From contig CAJTJP010000007.1 in the NCBI GenBank assembly GCA_910576855.1, positions 37,992-101,991 on the forward strand: a stretch of 64,000 bases of DNA. The letters run 5' to 3'. Origin of the DNA: Erysipelotrichales bacterium (GTDB lineage Bacteria > Bacillota_I > Bacilli_A > Erysipelotrichales > Erysipelotrichaceae). Below, piece by piece: positions 26,305 through 36,166 of this stretch. Positions within the stretch are counted from its first letter, which is position 1. Each line of letters starts with the position of its first letter. The notes beneath the pieces are model-generated. The model saw nothing but the letters and a program-made list of their open reading frames with translations. It made no database searches and was not told where the DNA came from. The translations under genes and the position numbers were made by a program.

Positions 26305-27579
26305 TTATTGCTTACCGAGCAGACGGAACATATTCTTCTTATATACCTCAACGCCCGGCTGATTGAACGGATTGATATCCAGTAAGTAACAGGTCATTGC
26401 ACATGCTCGGAAGAAGAAATAGCACATATAGCCAAAGGATTTGGCGCTCATATCGGGAATTGTAATCATAAGATTCGCTACATGTCCGCTTTCCTCATGC
26501 GCTTCCAGTGTTCCCTGACAAGCCATCTTATTGACCCAATCTAATGATTTGCCGGCAAGATAGTTCATTTGATCGGCATTTTCATCATCGGCCGGGAATT
26601 CCATGTCGACTAACGGCTTCTCACATAAAAGCAATGTTTCAAACAGCACCTTTTTTCCCTCTTGGATAAATTGACCCAAGGAATGTAAATCAGTGGAGAA
26701 GGTTGCGCTGCAAGGCAGAATTCCTTTTTCCTCTTTTCCTTCACTTTCTCCGAACAGTTGCTTCCACCATTCGGCAACCATTGTCATACTCGGCTCATAG
26801 GTCACAAGCATTTCGACGTTTTTATCGGCGTTCTGTAAAATACGACGACATACCGCATATTGGTAGGCAGGATTCTTATCTAGATCGTCGGAAGCCATAT
26901 CATGATATGCCTCCTGTAAACCGCTCATAATCGCATCAATATCAATCCCGGCAACCGCAATCGGTAATAAGCCGACCGATGTAATTACAGAGAAACGACC
27001 GCCGATATCATCGGGAATCACAAAGGTCTCATAGCCCTTGGTATCTGCCAAGGCCTTTAGCGTTCCGCGCGCCTTATCCGTTGTAGCGACAATGCGCTCT
27101 CCACTTTCCTTCACTCCGTACTTTTGTTCCATGAACTGCTTCAACAAGCGAAATGCCACTGAGGTTTCAGTCGTTGTTCCCGATTTAGAAATCACATTCA
27201 CACATACCTCTTTATCCTTGATATATTCCATCACCTGTGCAATATAGGTAGATGAAAAGGTATTGCCCATAAAGATGATCTCCGGTTCTTTCTTTCCGTA
27301 TAATCCGTTCAGCATTTCAATCGCAGCACGTGCTCCCAAATAAGAGCCGCCGATGCCGCAGACGATAAATACCTCGCATTGTTCACGCATCCGCTTCGCA
27401 CAATTCTTGATGCGCTCAAACTCGTCTTTATCATAAGTGTTCGGCCACTCTACCCAACCGACATAATCATTGCCCTTACCGCTTTTATTCATCAACGCTT
27501 CATGACAAGCAGTTACCTGTGCTTGATAATCCTTTATTGATTCCTTTAAAAATGCGTGTTCTGCATCAAATTTAATCAT
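26305..27579 (-). CDS. pgi: Glucose-6-phosphate isomerase
   Basis: 424 residues, bacterial short-type Pgi (glucose-6-P to fructose-6-P, glycolysis). SIS folds with GGSYLGARAAIEML and SKSGTTTETSVAFR for sugar-phosphate binding, the catalytic-region segment GLFGESEGKEEKGILP, and SADLHSLGQ-like STDLHSLGQFIQEG. ATG 27579 is preferred because AGGAGG is 7 bases upstream; the longer frame lies inside the preceding gene. It overlaps the S1-protein gene by 8 bases, so the two form one transcript. Confidence 0.96.
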   Translation of the reverse strand: MIKFDAEHAFLKESIKDYQAQVTACHEALMNKSGKGNDYVGWVEWPNTYDKDEFERIKNCAKRMREQCEVFIVCGIGGSYLGARAAIEMLNGLYGKKEPEIIFMGNTFSSTYIAQVMEYIKDKEVCVNVISKSGTTTETSVAFRLLKQFMEQKYGVKESGERIVATTDKARGTLKALADTKGYETFVIPDDIGGRFSVITSVGLLPIAVAGIDIDAIMSGLQEAYHDMASDDLDKNPAYQYAVCRRILQNADKNVEMLVTYEPSMTMVAEWWKQLFGESEGKEEKGILPCSATFSTDLHSLGQFIQEGKKVLFETLLLCEKPLVDMEFPADDENADQMNYLAGKSLDWVNKMACQGTLEAHEESGHVANLMITIPDMSAKSFGYMCYFFFRACAMTCYLLDINPFNQPGVEVYKKNMFRLLGKQ

Positions 27580-27949
27580 GATAGTTCCTCCTGTTTTTTT
27601 CATACGCTGTTTCGATCCAATCATTTAAATGAACGGCCAATGATGAAAAGCCGATAACGGAATTCGGCAATGGCTGAACACCTGCACGCTTAACGAATTG
27701 AAACCGCTGTTTATTGGAAGCGACTGCCTTTAACGACAGCTTGATATGCTCCATATCGCTGATATCCAATACCTTGACGCTTACTCGCTCATTCATATGT
27801 ACAAAGGAACGGACATCGCGCACATAGCGCTCACTGATTTCGGAAATATGTATCAGTCCCTTAAATCCGTTGTCCAATGATACGAAAGCTCCGTAAGGCT
27901 GAATACCGGTAATCATCCCTTTTACGATATCACCAACACGAATCGGCAT
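27572..27949 (-). CDS. S1-domain RNA-binding protein (CvfD/YugI type)
   Basis: 125 residues. One S1 domain occupies 1-75 (IRVGDIVKGMITGIQPYGAFVSLDNG...GLIHISEIS), followed by a short C-terminal extension. Homologues (general stress protein 13, YugI, CvfD) associate with the 30S subunit and regulate translation post-transcriptionally. The upstream position relative to pgi and the 8-base overlap suggest coupled translation. The extension has no recognised domain. Confidence 0.85.
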   Translation of the reverse strand: MPIRVGDIVKGMITGIQPYGAFVSLDNGFKGLIHISEISERYVRDVRSFVHMNERVSVKVLDISDMEHIKLSLKAVASNKQRFQFVKRAGVQPLPNSVIGFSSLAVHLNDWIETAYEKNRRNYHD

Positions 27950-27999
27950 GATTTCACCTGCCTTCTTATGATTATTATATCATATGACAGCTATATTTG

Positions 28000-28008
28000 T
28001 GTTATAAT
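28000..28008 (+). promoter_or_regulatory. Promoter of the PAP2-like/NifU-like pair
   Basis: TGTTATAAT, perfect -10 (28003-28008) with extended TG; -35 weak. The same 100-base gap must hold the divergent promoter of the S1/pgi pair. Confidence 0.5.
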
Positions 28009-28051
28009 TATGCTGTACAATGAAAAAAATATTCTTGTGAGGTAAACTACA

Positions 28052-28507
28052 ATGGAAAATATATATCCGATAACGGCAGCTATTCTCGCTAATTTATTGG
28101 CACAGGTTTTAAAACCCTACTTTTTATATCGTAAAACAAAACGCTTTGATATTCATCAAACGATCGCAAGCGGCGGCTTTCCGAGCTCTCATTCCTCTAC
28201 GGTAACGGCCCTTTCAACGGCAATCGCCCTGCAACAGGGAATTGAGTCCACCTACTTTGCAATTTCACTGATTTTTTCGATTATTGTGATTTATGATGCC
28301 GTTAATGTTCGCTATTATGCCGGCAAAAATATCCAGCTTACCAAGCAACTGGTTTCCGATCTTGAGAAAATCAATCAAACGACATTTGATAATCCGATCT
28401 ATCATGAAAAAATCAAAACGGTTTTGGGACATAAGCTGATCGAGGTCATCGGCGGTATCGGCTTAGGACTGATCGTTGCCCTATTAATTTATCCGATCAT
28501 ACACTAA
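28052..28507 (+). CDS. Divergent PAP2 family membrane protein (DUF212, YuiD-like)
   Basis: 151 residues with about four membrane spans. Motifs of the DUF212 branch of acid phosphatase/vanadium haloperoxidase-like proteins: GGFPSSHSSTVTALSTAIA and VIYDAVNVRYYAG. Substrate unknown; related PAP2 proteins act on lipid phosphates. GAGGTAA precedes the start. A NifU-like gene follows after 10 bases. Confidence 0.88.
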   Translation: MENIYPITAAILANLLAQVLKPYFLYRKTKRFDIHQTIASGGFPSSHSSTVTALSTAIALQQGIESTYFAISLIFSIIVIYDAVNVRYYAGKNIQLTKQLVSDLEKINQTTFDNPIYHEKIKTVLGHKLIEVIGGIGLGLIVALLIYPIIH

Positions 28508-28517
28508 AGGAGGATTT

Positions 28518-28748
28518 ATGGAGACAAAAATCAATGAAATAAAAAAAGTTTTGGATAAGATTCGCCCGTATATTCAAAGAGACGGCGGCGATGTGGAATT
28601 TGTATCTTATGATAACGGCTGTGTGAATGTAAGAATGCTGGGTGCGTGCAATGACTGTTTGATGCAGGACGACACGATCAAGGAAGGAGTCGAAATGATT
28701 CTGTGTGAGGAAGTTGAAGGCGTCAAGGAGGTCAAAGTCGTTGACTGA
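28518..28748 (+). CDS. NifU C-terminal-domain (Nfu-type) Fe-S scaffold
   Basis: 76 residues consisting of the Nfu domain alone. The CxxC pair in GACNDCLMQDDTIK is the cluster ligand, and RDGGDVEFVSYDNG is the conserved start. It probably carries [4Fe-4S] clusters to apo-enzymes; the many Fe-S proteins nearby (Rnf) would be users, but that link is only proximity. AAAGGAGG precedes the ATG. Confidence 0.93.
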   Translation: METKINEIKKVLDKIRPYIQRDGGDVEFVSYDNGCVNVRMLGACNDCLMQDDTIKEGVEMILCEEVEGVKEVKVVD

Positions 28749-28799
28749 TCGGTTCCGACACTTCTATCAACACACCTCTTTTTTAACATCTGATAAAAA

Positions 28800-28833
28800 A
28801 AACCGACGCTCGTTTGCATCGGTATTTTTTTAT
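28800..28833. terminator. Bidirectional terminator between the NifU-like gene and yneF
   Basis: ACCGAcGC and GCaTCGGT pair with one mismatch; runs of seven or more T follow on both strands. Confidence 0.85.
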
Positions 28834-28849
28834 CGGCTTACAAAGTAGA

Positions 28850-29065
28850 TTATTTATATTGATTCACTGACTTCATAATCTGTTTGATCTGTGCTTCAGA
28901 AGGCTTTCTGCCCATCTGCAGGAACATCGCACGAATCATTTTTTCATTAATCGGCGGGTTTTCTCTCAGTTCTTTCTCAAAACGCTTGCGGGTGAAATAA
29001 AAGCCTAAAAATGCACCAACGACAAGTCCCAAGATAACGTACCCGATTGAAATCCAGAAATCCAT
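28850..29065 (-). CDS. yneF: YneF/UPF0154 membrane protein
   Basis: 71 residues: one N-terminal span (about 5-25, GYVILGLVVGAFLGFYFTRK), then a conserved soluble part ENPPINEKMIRAMFLQMGRKPSEAQIKQ, diagnostic of UPF0154. Function unknown; common in Firmicutes. GGAGGATTAC precedes the ATG. Confidence 0.93.
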   Translation of the reverse strand: MDFWISIGYVILGLVVGAFLGFYFTRKRFEKELRENPPINEKMIRAMFLQMGRKPSEAQIKQIMKSVNQYK

Positions 29066-29133
29066 ATGTAATCCTCCTCACATATACATCTATTTTACTA
29101 TGTTTTACTTCCTTTTACAATACCTTTTCTTTT

Positions 29134-29484
29134 TTACATGTCCTCTTTTTTCTTTATAATCACAAAGTTTCTGTAGATTCGCTGTAAAAACGGGATGAAA
29201 GGATTGCCCTCTTGCGGTGCCAAATAAATTTGATAGTCCTCTATTCGCATCGCATAAGTAGCCTGTTTCAGCTTATTCTCATAATAAACGGTATGATCCT
29301 TTAAATAAATTGCCTCATTATGAAAGAATCGAATTGCCCGCTCACATAGTTCCTGTTCATTCGGTGTATCCAATATACTGTCTAATTGTTCCCTGGATAA
29401 TAAAGATATTTCATCTAAAAAGCTGTGATGCTTATTCATATATTCAAAGAATCCGTTTTTAACTGCATAGCCTATCATTTCCAT
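29134..29484 (-). CDS. Hypothetical protein, 116 residues
   Basis: I do not recognise this protein. It is soluble with no signal peptide or span, rich in Glu/Phe/Tyr in the middle (ERAIRFFHNEAIYLKDHTVYYENKLKQ) and Lys-rich at the end (VIIKKKEDM). AAGGTGAT is well placed before the ATG, and codon use resembles its neighbours, so it is likely expressed. It lies between yneF and the butyrate cluster, apparently as a separate unit. Confidence 0.7.
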   Translation of the reverse strand: MEMIGYAVKNGFFEYMNKHHSFLDEISLLSREQLDSILDTPNEQELCERAIRFFHNEAIYLKDHTVYYENKLKQATYAMRIEDYQIYLAPQEGNPFIPFLQRIYRNFVIIKKKEDM

Positions 29485-29540
29485 AGTATCACCTTACCTA
29501 TTTTAACAAAGTGATACTACAGGAATTGTCGAAATCCGCT

Positions 29541-29568
29541 TAAAAAGCCTCTGCCCTAAGCAGAGACT
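29541..29568 (-). terminator. Terminator of the butyrate operon
   Basis: CTCTGC-TTAGG-GCAGAG on the minus strand followed by GCTTTTT, just beyond the CoA-transferase stop. Confidence 0.8.
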
Positions 29569-29572
29569 GTAA

Positions 29573-31123
29573 TTATGCTTGTAATAAACCCATTTTTTCA
29601 GATTTGAACAGACGCTCATCCATTGTTTTTAAATCACTTGCGATCGCCGGTGTAAATTCCATTTGATCCAAGACATCCTTTTGCAGATCAACGCCCGGTG
29701 CGATTTCAATCAGCGTCAGCTTACCGCCAAGCAGTTCAAATACGGCACGTTCTGTGATGTATAAAACCTTTTGTCCTGTTTCGGTTGCGAATTCTGCCGA
29801 GAAAGTGATCTGTTCCACTTCCTGTTTGAATTTCTTGATTTTGCCTTCCTGCAAAATATGCAGTTTACCGTCTTTGACCTCTACCTTTAAGCCGCCGGCT
29901 GTAAAGGTACCGCAGTATACAACGATCGGTGAGGTCTGTGTAATATTGATAAAACCACCGCATCCGGCAATTTTCGGTCCGAAACGACTGACATTAATAT
30001 TACCGAAGCAGTCGCATTCCGCAAGACCGAGGAATGCCTGATCAAGACCGCCGCCGTCATAGAAATCAAATTGATATGGCTGATCGATGATAGCTTCCGG
30101 ATTCGTACAGGTGCCAAATGCTGTACCAGCATTCGGTACACCGCCGATGCCGCCGGCTTCCACTGTCAGTTTTAATCCGGGTAGGCCTTCCTCATTTGCC
30201 ACGTTAGCAATTCCCTCCGGCATACCGATACCTAAATTAATAATTGCCGCAGGATCAAGCTCCATCGCTGCACGACGGCAAATGACCTTGCGCTCATTCA
30301 AGTTCATCGGAGCGATTGAATCCACAGGAACCTTCACTTCACCGCTTAACGCAGGATTGTATGGATCCGCATACGTCTGCCAATGATTTTCCGGACGCGC
30401 AACAACAATACCGTCTACATAGATTCCGGGAATTTTTACTTTTCTCGGATCCAGTGTTCCGTTTTGTACAACCTTTTCAACCTGTAATAACACGATACCG
30501 CCGGAATTTTTCGCTGCCTGCGCAATCGATAAAGAATCCAGTGTCGCAGCCTCTTTTTCCATTGTCGCATTGCCGTCCTCATCACAATATGTAGCACGAA
30601 TCAATGCTACATTTAACGGAAATGATTTATAGCGCAGCCATTCCTCACCGTCGATATGCATCAGCTCAACAAGATCATCCTTAGAGCGTTCATTCATTTT
30701 CGCTCCTTCAATTCGCGGATCGACAAAGGTTTTTAAGCCGACCTTTGTGATTGTTCCGGGACGATGTCCGGCAATGTCACGAAACATCAAAGAAATGGTA
30801 CCGAGCGGAAGATTGTAACCTTCCACTTTATTTTCAAACACCAGTTTTTGAAGCTTCGGAATTAAGCCCCAGTGACCGCCGATAATACGTTTTAACAAGC
30901 CTTCATGTCCCAGCTTATTCAAGCCGAGACGATCTGTACCGTCACCGATTCCGGCGGAAAACATGATTATTAAATCTTTGGGATGCCCGCTCTTAAGAAA
31001 AGATTCCTCAATGCCGACAGAAAACTCCTGAGGATGTCCGGAACCGATAAAACCGCCGATTCCGATCGCAGCACCGTCGGGAATCATTGAAACAGCCTGT
31101 TCGATACTTATTACTTTACTCAA
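29573..31123 (-). CDS. Family I acyl-CoA:acetate CoA-transferase (Pct/YdiF-like)
   Basis: 516 residues with fused alpha and beta halves. Alpha half: GIGGFIGSGHP and GGHWGLIPKL; beta half: the GIGMPEGIANVANEEG segment and catalytic Glu in TVEAGGIGGVPNAG. Family members exchange CoA between acetate and short acyl-CoAs. As the last gene of a bcd-etfB-etfA-hbd-crt row it most likely releases butyrate by butyryl-CoA + acetate exchange, though a propionate/lactate or acetoacetate role is possible; it is not of the Cat1/But type. The start is TTG 31123, 8 bases after AAAGGAGG; the ATG 14 codons upstream has no ribosome site. Confidence 0.88.
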   Translation of the reverse strand: MSKVISIEQAVSMIPDGAAIGIGGFIGSGHPQEFSVGIEESFLKSGHPKDLIIMFSAGIGDGTDRLGLNKLGHEGLLKRIIGGHWGLIPKLQKLVFENKVEGYNLPLGTISLMFRDIAGHRPGTITKVGLKTFVDPRIEGAKMNERSKDDLVELMHIDGEEWLRYKSFPLNVALIRATYCDEDGNATMEKEAATLDSLSIAQAAKNSGGIVLLQVEKVVQNGTLDPRKVKIPGIYVDGIVVARPENHWQTYADPYNPALSGEVKVPVDSIAPMNLNERKVICRRAAMELDPAAIINLGIGMPEGIANVANEEGLPGLKLTVEAGGIGGVPNAGTAFGTCTNPEAIIDQPYQFDFYDGGGLDQAFLGLAECDCFGNINVSRFGPKIAGCGGFINITQTSPIVVYCGTFTAGGLKVEVKDGKLHILQEGKIKKFKQEVEQITFSAEFATETGQKVLYITERAVFELLGGKLTLIEIAPGVDLQKDVLDQMEFTPAIASDLKTMDERLFKSEKMGLLQA

Positions 31124-31208
31124 ATCGATTACCTCCTTTGTGTAATTTCCTATTTCGGTAATCATAGATGAAAACCTTGGGAAATTGGTAGTTCAAGAAT
31201 ATATTCGC

Positions 31209-31988
31209 TTATTTATTTGAGAATGCTTTATCCTTTACTTTCTCTAAGAAGCAAGTCATACCGTAAGTTTGATCTTCTGTAGCGAAGCAGTTAGAGAACT
31301 CTTCCACTTCGATTTCGATACCGCCGTCAATATCGGTCTGGAGTCCCTTATTAATTGCCTGTTTGCTGTAAGCAACTGCGATCGGTGCATTTTTCGCAAT
31401 GCCGTTTGCCATTTTCATCGCTGCGCCCATCAATTCCTCTAACGGGTAAACCGCATTTACAAGATTGATCGCATAAGCACGATCTGCCTTAATGTTTCTC
31501 GCTCCGAAAATCATTTCCTTAGCGATTCCGGCGCCTACAAGACGCGCCAAGCGCTGTGTACCGCCAAAGCCCGGAGTAATTCCCAAGCCAACCTCAGGCT
31601 GTCCGAAAACCGCTGTATCGGCTGCCAAACGAATGTCGCAGCTCATTGCCAATTCACAGCCGCCGCCTAAAGCAAATCCGTTGATTGCCGCAATTATGGG
31701 GCAGCGGAAAGTTTCGATTTTACGGAACACTTCATTACCGAATTTTCCGTAAGCCGCTGCTTCTTCAACACTCTTATCCTTCATTTCGGCAATATCGGCA
31801 CCTGCCACAAATGATTTATCACCGGCACCGGTAATAATCACACAATATACATCTTTATTTTCATTTACTTGATCCAATGCTTCATTTAATTCAGTTAAAA
31901 CCTGTGTGCTTAACGCATTTAATGCCTTGGGACGATTAATTGTAATTGTCGCTACATGTCCCTCTGTATTTAATAAAATTGTTTCCAT
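31209..31988 (-). CDS. crt: 3-hydroxybutyryl-CoA dehydratase (crotonase)
   Basis: 259-residue enoyl-CoA hydratase/isomerase family enzyme, expected to dehydrate 3-hydroxybutyryl-CoA to crotonyl-CoA. Oxyanion-hole segments AGADIAEM and GFALGGGCELAMSCD are present; the catalytic Glu region is FGQPEVGLGITPGFGGTQRL. ATG 31988 gives the usual family length. It lies between hbd and the CoA-transferase. Confidence 0.93.
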   Translation of the reverse strand: METILLNTEGHVATITINRPKALNALSTQVLTELNEALDQVNENKDVYCVIITGAGDKSFVAGADIAEMKDKSVEEAAAYGKFGNEVFRKIETFRCPIIAAINGFALGGGCELAMSCDIRLAADTAVFGQPEVGLGITPGFGGTQRLARLVGAGIAKEMIFGARNIKADRAYAINLVNAVYPLEELMGAAMKMANGIAKNAPIAVAYSKQAINKGLQTDIDGGIEIEVEEFSNCFATEDQTYGMTCFLEKVKDKAFSNK

Positions 31989-32067
31989 AGTAGTTATCCT
32001 CGCTTTCAATATGTGGAAAAAGGCGAATCGCAACAACACTTACAGAACGATTCACCTTATATAATGC

Positions 32068-32907
32068 TTATTTTGAATAATCGTAGAAGCCGATTCCGGT
32101 CTTCTGACCTAACTTACCGCCGCGTACCATTTTTCTTAACAGTGTACATGGGCGATATTTAGAATCACCGGTTTCATTTTGTAATACTTCCATGATTGCT
32201 AATACAATATCCAAACCGATTAAATCACCTAAAGCAAGCGGTCCCATCGGATGGTTTGCGCCCAGCTTCATCGCTGTATCGATATCTTCAACAGATGCCA
32301 AGCCTTCCTGATAGATAAAGATAGCTTCGTTGATCATCGGAATTAAGATACGGTTTACCACGAAACCCGGACCCTCAGCAACTTCAACCGGAGTTTTACC
32401 TAAAGACTGGGATAATTCGATAACAGCTGCCTTTGTTTCCGCAGGAGTGTTGATACCGCTGATAACCTCAACTAATTTCATACGATCAGCCGGATTAAAG
32501 AAGTGCATACCGATTACATTGTGCTTAATCCCCTTCGCAATTTCAGTTACTGACAAGGAAGAAGTATTTGTCGCAAAAATGCAGTCTGCTTTACAGATTT
32601 CATCTAATGTCGTAAACAGTTCTTTCTTTGTTTCCATGATTTCCAAGACAGCTTCCACAATTAAGTCGCAATCTGCTAAGTCTTTGTATTCACCTGCGTG
32701 TAAATTACCCTTTACCGCAGCCGCATTGTCGGCAGTGATTTTTTCACGTGCTACAAGCTTGTCTAATTTTTTAGCGATTTTATCAATACCGCCCTGTGCC
32801 CATTCTAATTTAATATCGCACACTGTTACATCATAACCGTTTGACGCAAAGGAATTCGCAATTCCCTGTCCCATAGTACCTGCGCCGATTACACCGATTT
32901 TTTTCAT
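32068..32907 (-). CDS. hbd: 3-hydroxybutyryl-CoA dehydrogenase
   Basis: 279 residues. The N-terminal Rossmann domain begins [17 protein letters not shown] (NAD-binding GxGxxG). Catalytic His and the conserved [16 protein letters not shown] follow, then the helical C-terminal domain ([16 protein letters not shown]). It reduces acetoacetyl-CoA to 3-hydroxybutyryl-CoA. AAGGAG before ATG 32907 fixes the start. Confidence 0.95.
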   Translation of the reverse strand: MKKIGVIGAGTMGQGIANSFASNGYDVTVCDIKLEWAQGGIDKIAKKLDKLVAREKITADNAAAVKGNLHAGEYKDLADCDLIVEAVLEIMETKKELFTTLDEICKADCIFATNTSSLSVTEIAKGIKHNVIGMHFFNPADRMKLVEVISGINTPAETKAAVIELSQSLGKTPVEVAEGPGFVVNRILIPMINEAIFIYQEGLASVEDIDTAMKLGANHPMGPLALGDLIGLDIVLAIMEVLQNETGDSKYRPCTLLRKMVRGGKLGQKTGIGFYDYSK

Positions 32908-32942
32908 ATTTTTATCTCCTTTTTTATTTAACAATATGAAAT

Positions 32943-33965
32943 TTACGCTTTTTTAGCCGCGATAATTTCATCCTTTAACAACGGTAAGATTTCCTCTACA
33001 TTACCGATAAAGCCCATGTTTGATACAGAGAAAATTTCTGCCTGCGGATCACGATTGATAGCGATGATCATATCGGATTTATCCATTCCGGCAACATGCT
33101 GGCAAGCACCGGAAATACCGCATGCGATATACAGACTCGGTCGAACTGTTTTACCGGTCTGACCGACCTGAAGCTCTTTATCCGCAAAGCCGTCATCAAT
33201 CACTGCACGAGTACAGCACATTTCGCCGCCTAATTCTGCCGCTACAGCTTTTACCATATCTAAGCAGTTTTCAGCACCGCGACCGGCACCGACCAAAATA
33301 TCACATTTTGTAATATCCACACCTTCAATGACTTTTTCAATGACTTCTTTTACAACAACCTTTGCATCTGTATCTTTGAAATCAGGCTGGAATTCAATAA
33401 CTTCACCGCTTCTTGAAGCATCCGGAGCATCCATTGCGAATACGTTCGGACGGATTGTTGCCATCTGCGGACGAGTATCCGGACAGATGATGGTACCGAA
33501 CAGATTACCGCCGAAAGTAGGACGAGTAACCAATAACAATGCTTCATCCTGCTTTTCCGGATCCATTTCAATTTTAGTCGCATCTGCGGTCAAACCGGCG
33601 TTGATTCTTGCCGCAACGCGCGGTGCCAAATCACGGCCTAATACGGTTGCACCGGTCAATAAGGAATCCGGCTTGAATTCGTTGATTACCTGAGTCAATG
33701 CATCTGCATAGAATTGTGTGGAATAATCCTTTAACAATTCATGATCAACAACTACGACACGATCGGCACCGTGTGCAATTACATCCTGTGCCTTGTCTTT
33801 AATATTATGTCCTAATAAAATACCTACTACACTGTAATTCATATGAGGAATGGACGCAACCAGCTTACGTGCTTCTGAAATCAATTCATAGCCGACATTT
33901 GCGATTTCCCCGTTTTTCTGTTCTACGAATACGTAGATATCCTTGTATCCTTCAAATTTAGCCAT
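32943..33965 (-). CDS. etfA: Electron transfer flavoprotein alpha subunit
   Basis: 340 residues. The N-terminal Rossmann-like domain is followed by the C-terminal FAD domain with [35 protein letters not shown] and [11 protein letters not shown]. With EtfB and Bcd it forms a complex that in anaerobes couples NADH-driven crotonyl-CoA reduction to ferredoxin reduction. 12 bases downstream of etfB. Confidence 0.96.
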   Translation of the reverse strand: MAKFEGYKDIYVFVEQKNGEIANVGYELISEARKLVASIPHMNYSVVGILLGHNIKDKAQDVIAHGADRVVVVDHELLKDYSTQFYADALTQVINEFKPDSLLTGATVLGRDLAPRVAARINAGLTADATKIEMDPEKQDEALLLVTRPTFGGNLFGTIICPDTRPQMATIRPNVFAMDAPDASRSGEVIEFQPDFKDTDAKVVVKEVIEKVIEGVDITKCDILVGAGRGAENCLDMVKAVAAELGGEMCCTRAVIDDGFADKELQVGQTGKTVRPSLYIACGISGACQHVAGMDKSDMIIAINRDPQAEIFSVSNMGFIGNVEEILPLLKDEIIAAKKA

Positions 33966-33977
33966 TTTACTGTCCTC

Positions 33978-34766
33978 CTATTTTGTAATTAATTGCTTTT
34001 CTTTCAATGTTTGTGCAATTAATTTCGCCGTTTCATTTGCCGGCAGGGTGAATGTTTCAGTATCAGCGGAAACATCCTTAGTAAAGGTAGAATGTACCTT
34101 CGTAGGAGAACCTGCCAAGCCTACCTTGCTTTCATCGATACCTAAATCATCAAAGGTCCAAACGGTTACTTCCTTATTCATAGAATCAACAATATCGTTA
34201 CAGTTCATATAACGTGGATTGTTCATACCGCTTAAAGTTGTTAAAACAACTGGCAGTTTTGCTTCAATGATCTGTTCACAGTCTTCCAAAGCTTTTTTCA
34301 CAGTAATGGTATCACCGTTTACAGCCTTGATTTCATCCACATAGGTAACCTGAGGGATTCCGAGACGCTCTGCTGTCTGCGGTCCTACCTGTGCAGTATC
34401 ACCGTCGATTGCCTGACGTCCGGCAATGATCAGGTCATAGCCTAATTTATCCAGTGCTGCAGCCAATGTAGATGAGGTTGCACATGTATCGGCACCGGCG
34501 AACTTACGATCGGTAATTAATACACATTCATCAACACCGCGTGCATATAATTCCTTCAGCATTTCGCTTGCCTGCGGAGGACCCATAGATACGATAGTGA
34601 CTGTGGCTCCTGTTGTTTCCTTCAGCTTCAATGCTTCCTCTACTCCGGCCAAATCATCCGGATTGATAATGCTCGGTACACCGGCACGAATTAATGTTCC
34701 GGTTGCTTTATCTACTCTGATTTCGGTTGAATCAGGTACTTGTTTTACAAGAACTACGATTTTCAT
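33978..34766 (-). CDS. etfB: Electron transfer flavoprotein beta subunit
   Basis: 262 residues. MKIVVLVKQVPDSTEIRVD is the family start; AGRQAIDGDTAQVGPQTAERLG is the signature of the second nucleotide/flavin site. The adjacent bcd and etfA indicate the bifurcating-type Bcd/Etf complex; sequence reading alone does not prove bifurcation. Confidence 0.96.
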   Translation of the reverse strand: MKIVVLVKQVPDSTEIRVDKATGTLIRAGVPSIINPDDLAGVEEALKLKETTGATVTIVSMGPPQASEMLKELYARGVDECVLITDRKFAGADTCATSSTLAAALDKLGYDLIIAGRQAIDGDTAQVGPQTAERLGIPQVTYVDEIKAVNGDTITVKKALEDCEQIIEAKLPVVLTTLSGMNNPRYMNCNDIVDSMNKEVTVWTFDDLGIDESKVGLAGSPTKVHSTFTKDVSADTETFTLPANETAKLIAQTLKEKQLITK

Positions 34767-34785
34767 ATATTTTACCGCCCTCTCT

Positions 34786-35925
34786 TTATTTCAACACTGC
34801 GCCGCTGATAACCATGCGCTGTACTTCGGAAGTACCTTCATAAATTTCGGTGATCTTCGCATCACGCATCATACGCTCTACCGGCAGATCTCTTGTATAG
34901 CCGTAGCCGCCTAACAGCTGAACTGCTTTTGTTGTTACTTCCATCGCTACCTCTGCCGCAAACAGTTTTGCTTCGGCAGCCGGTACGGTATAAGGTTTAC
35001 CGTTTTCTTTGCACATTGCCGCATGATATACAAGCCATCTTGCTGCATCAACCTTAGTCTGCATATCTGCAAGCTGGAATTGCGTATTTTGGAATTTAGC
35101 AATTGCACGACCGAACTGCTTACGTGCTTTTACATAAGTCACCGCTTCATCGATTGCACCCTGTGCAATACCTAATGCCTGAGCAGCGATACCGATACGT
35201 CCTCCGTCTAAGGTCTGCATTGCAATTTTAAAGCCTTTGCCTTCCTGACCTAACAGATTTTCCTTTGGAATGCGTACATTATTGAAAATCAATTCAGAAG
35301 TCGCAGAACCGCGGATACCTAATTTACGTTCGTGCTTACCGATTGTAAAGCCCGGTGTGCCTCTTTCCAAAATAAAGGCGGAAATACCTCTTGTACCTTG
35401 TGATTTATCTGTCATTGCGAAGATGATATATACATCTGCCGCACCGGCGTTCGTAATGAAGATTTTATTTCCGTTAATGATATAATCATCACCGTCTTTT
35501 ACTGCCGTTGTCTGCTGACCGGCCGCATCGGTACCGGCATTCGGTTCAGTTAAACCAAATGCTGCCAAACGCTTACCGCTGCACAAATCAGGTAAATATT
35601 TTTTCTTTTGTTCGTCACTACCGAACATATAAATCGGTGTAGTACCTAAAGAGGTGTGTGCCGATAATACAACGCCGGTAGTTGCACATACCTTGCTCAA
35701 TTCCTCTACCGCAAGGATATAGCTTAAATAATCGGCTCCTGCTCCGCCCCATTCTCTCGGGAACGGAATACCCATCATTTTGCAGGCTACCATTTTTTCC
35801 ACATTTTCTTTCGGGAAACGCTCTTCTTCATCAATATCTGCTGCCAAAGGCTTTACTTCTTTTTCAGCAAATTCAGCGAAAAGCTTTTTCATCATTTGTT
35901 GTTGCTTTGTCAATTCAAAGTCCAT
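34786..35925 (-). CDS. bcd: Butyryl-CoA dehydrogenase
   Basis: 379-residue acyl-CoA dehydrogenase. Typical FAD contacts are FGLTEPNAGTDAAGQQTTA and FITNAGAADVYI. The catalytic base is Glu at about 363 in EIYEGTSEVQR, the position used by short-chain enzymes. It reduces crotonyl-CoA to butyryl-CoA. First gene of the six-gene minus-strand operon; about 125 bases of leader lie between its promoter and the ATG. Confidence 0.95.
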   Translation of the reverse strand: MDFELTKQQQMMKKLFAEFAEKEVKPLAADIDEEERFPKENVEKMVACKMMGIPFPREWGGAGADYLSYILAVEELSKVCATTGVVLSAHTSLGTTPIYMFGSDEQKKKYLPDLCSGKRLAAFGLTEPNAGTDAAGQQTTAVKDGDDYIINGNKIFITNAGAADVYIIFAMTDKSQGTRGISAFILERGTPGFTIGKHERKLGIRGSATSELIFNNVRIPKENLLGQEGKGFKIAMQTLDGGRIGIAAQALGIAQGAIDEAVTYVKARKQFGRAIAKFQNTQFQLADMQTKVDAARWLVYHAAMCKENGKPYTVPAAEAKLFAAEVAMEVTTKAVQLLGGYGYTRDLPVERMMRDAKITEIYEGTSEVQRMVISGAVLK

Positions 35926-36057
35926 AACTGTTCTCCTCTCCTATTGTATAAGACATTACGAACGGATTGTAACCGAAACAAGTCAGAAATTCATTTCTTT
36001 TTTTGTTTTCTTGCTTCAGATGATTTTCCATTTATGGAAGTACATAATCCACCTTTA

Positions 36058-36086
36058 ATTTTATTACGATATTGCTGTTACGTCAA
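36058..36086 (-). promoter_or_regulatory. bcd operon promoter
   Basis: Minus strand TTGACG (36081-36086), 17 bases, TAAAAT (36058-36063). A Rex-like operator begins 6 bases upstream of its -35. Confidence 0.7.
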
Positions 36087-36091
36087 TAACT

Positions 36092-36109
36092 TTGTTATTT
36101 TTTTAACAA
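36092..36109. promoter_or_regulatory. Rex-type operator 1
   Basis: 18 bases TTGTTAT-TTTT-TTAACAA, one mismatch to the clostridial Rex consensus TTGTTAA-N4-TTAACAA. It lies just upstream of the bcd -35. Rex is a redox repressor released by high NADH. Confidence 0.65.
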
Positions 36110-36144
36110 GTTTTTTAAGGAAATTTCAGACACAGTACTATCAT

Positions 36145-36162
36145 TTGTTAATTTTTTATCAA
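36145..36162. promoter_or_regulatory. Rex-type operator 2
   Basis: 18 bases TTGTTAA-TTTT-TTATCAA, one mismatch to the Rex consensus, midway between the divergent promoters. Confidence 0.6.
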
Positions 36163-36166
36163 TCAC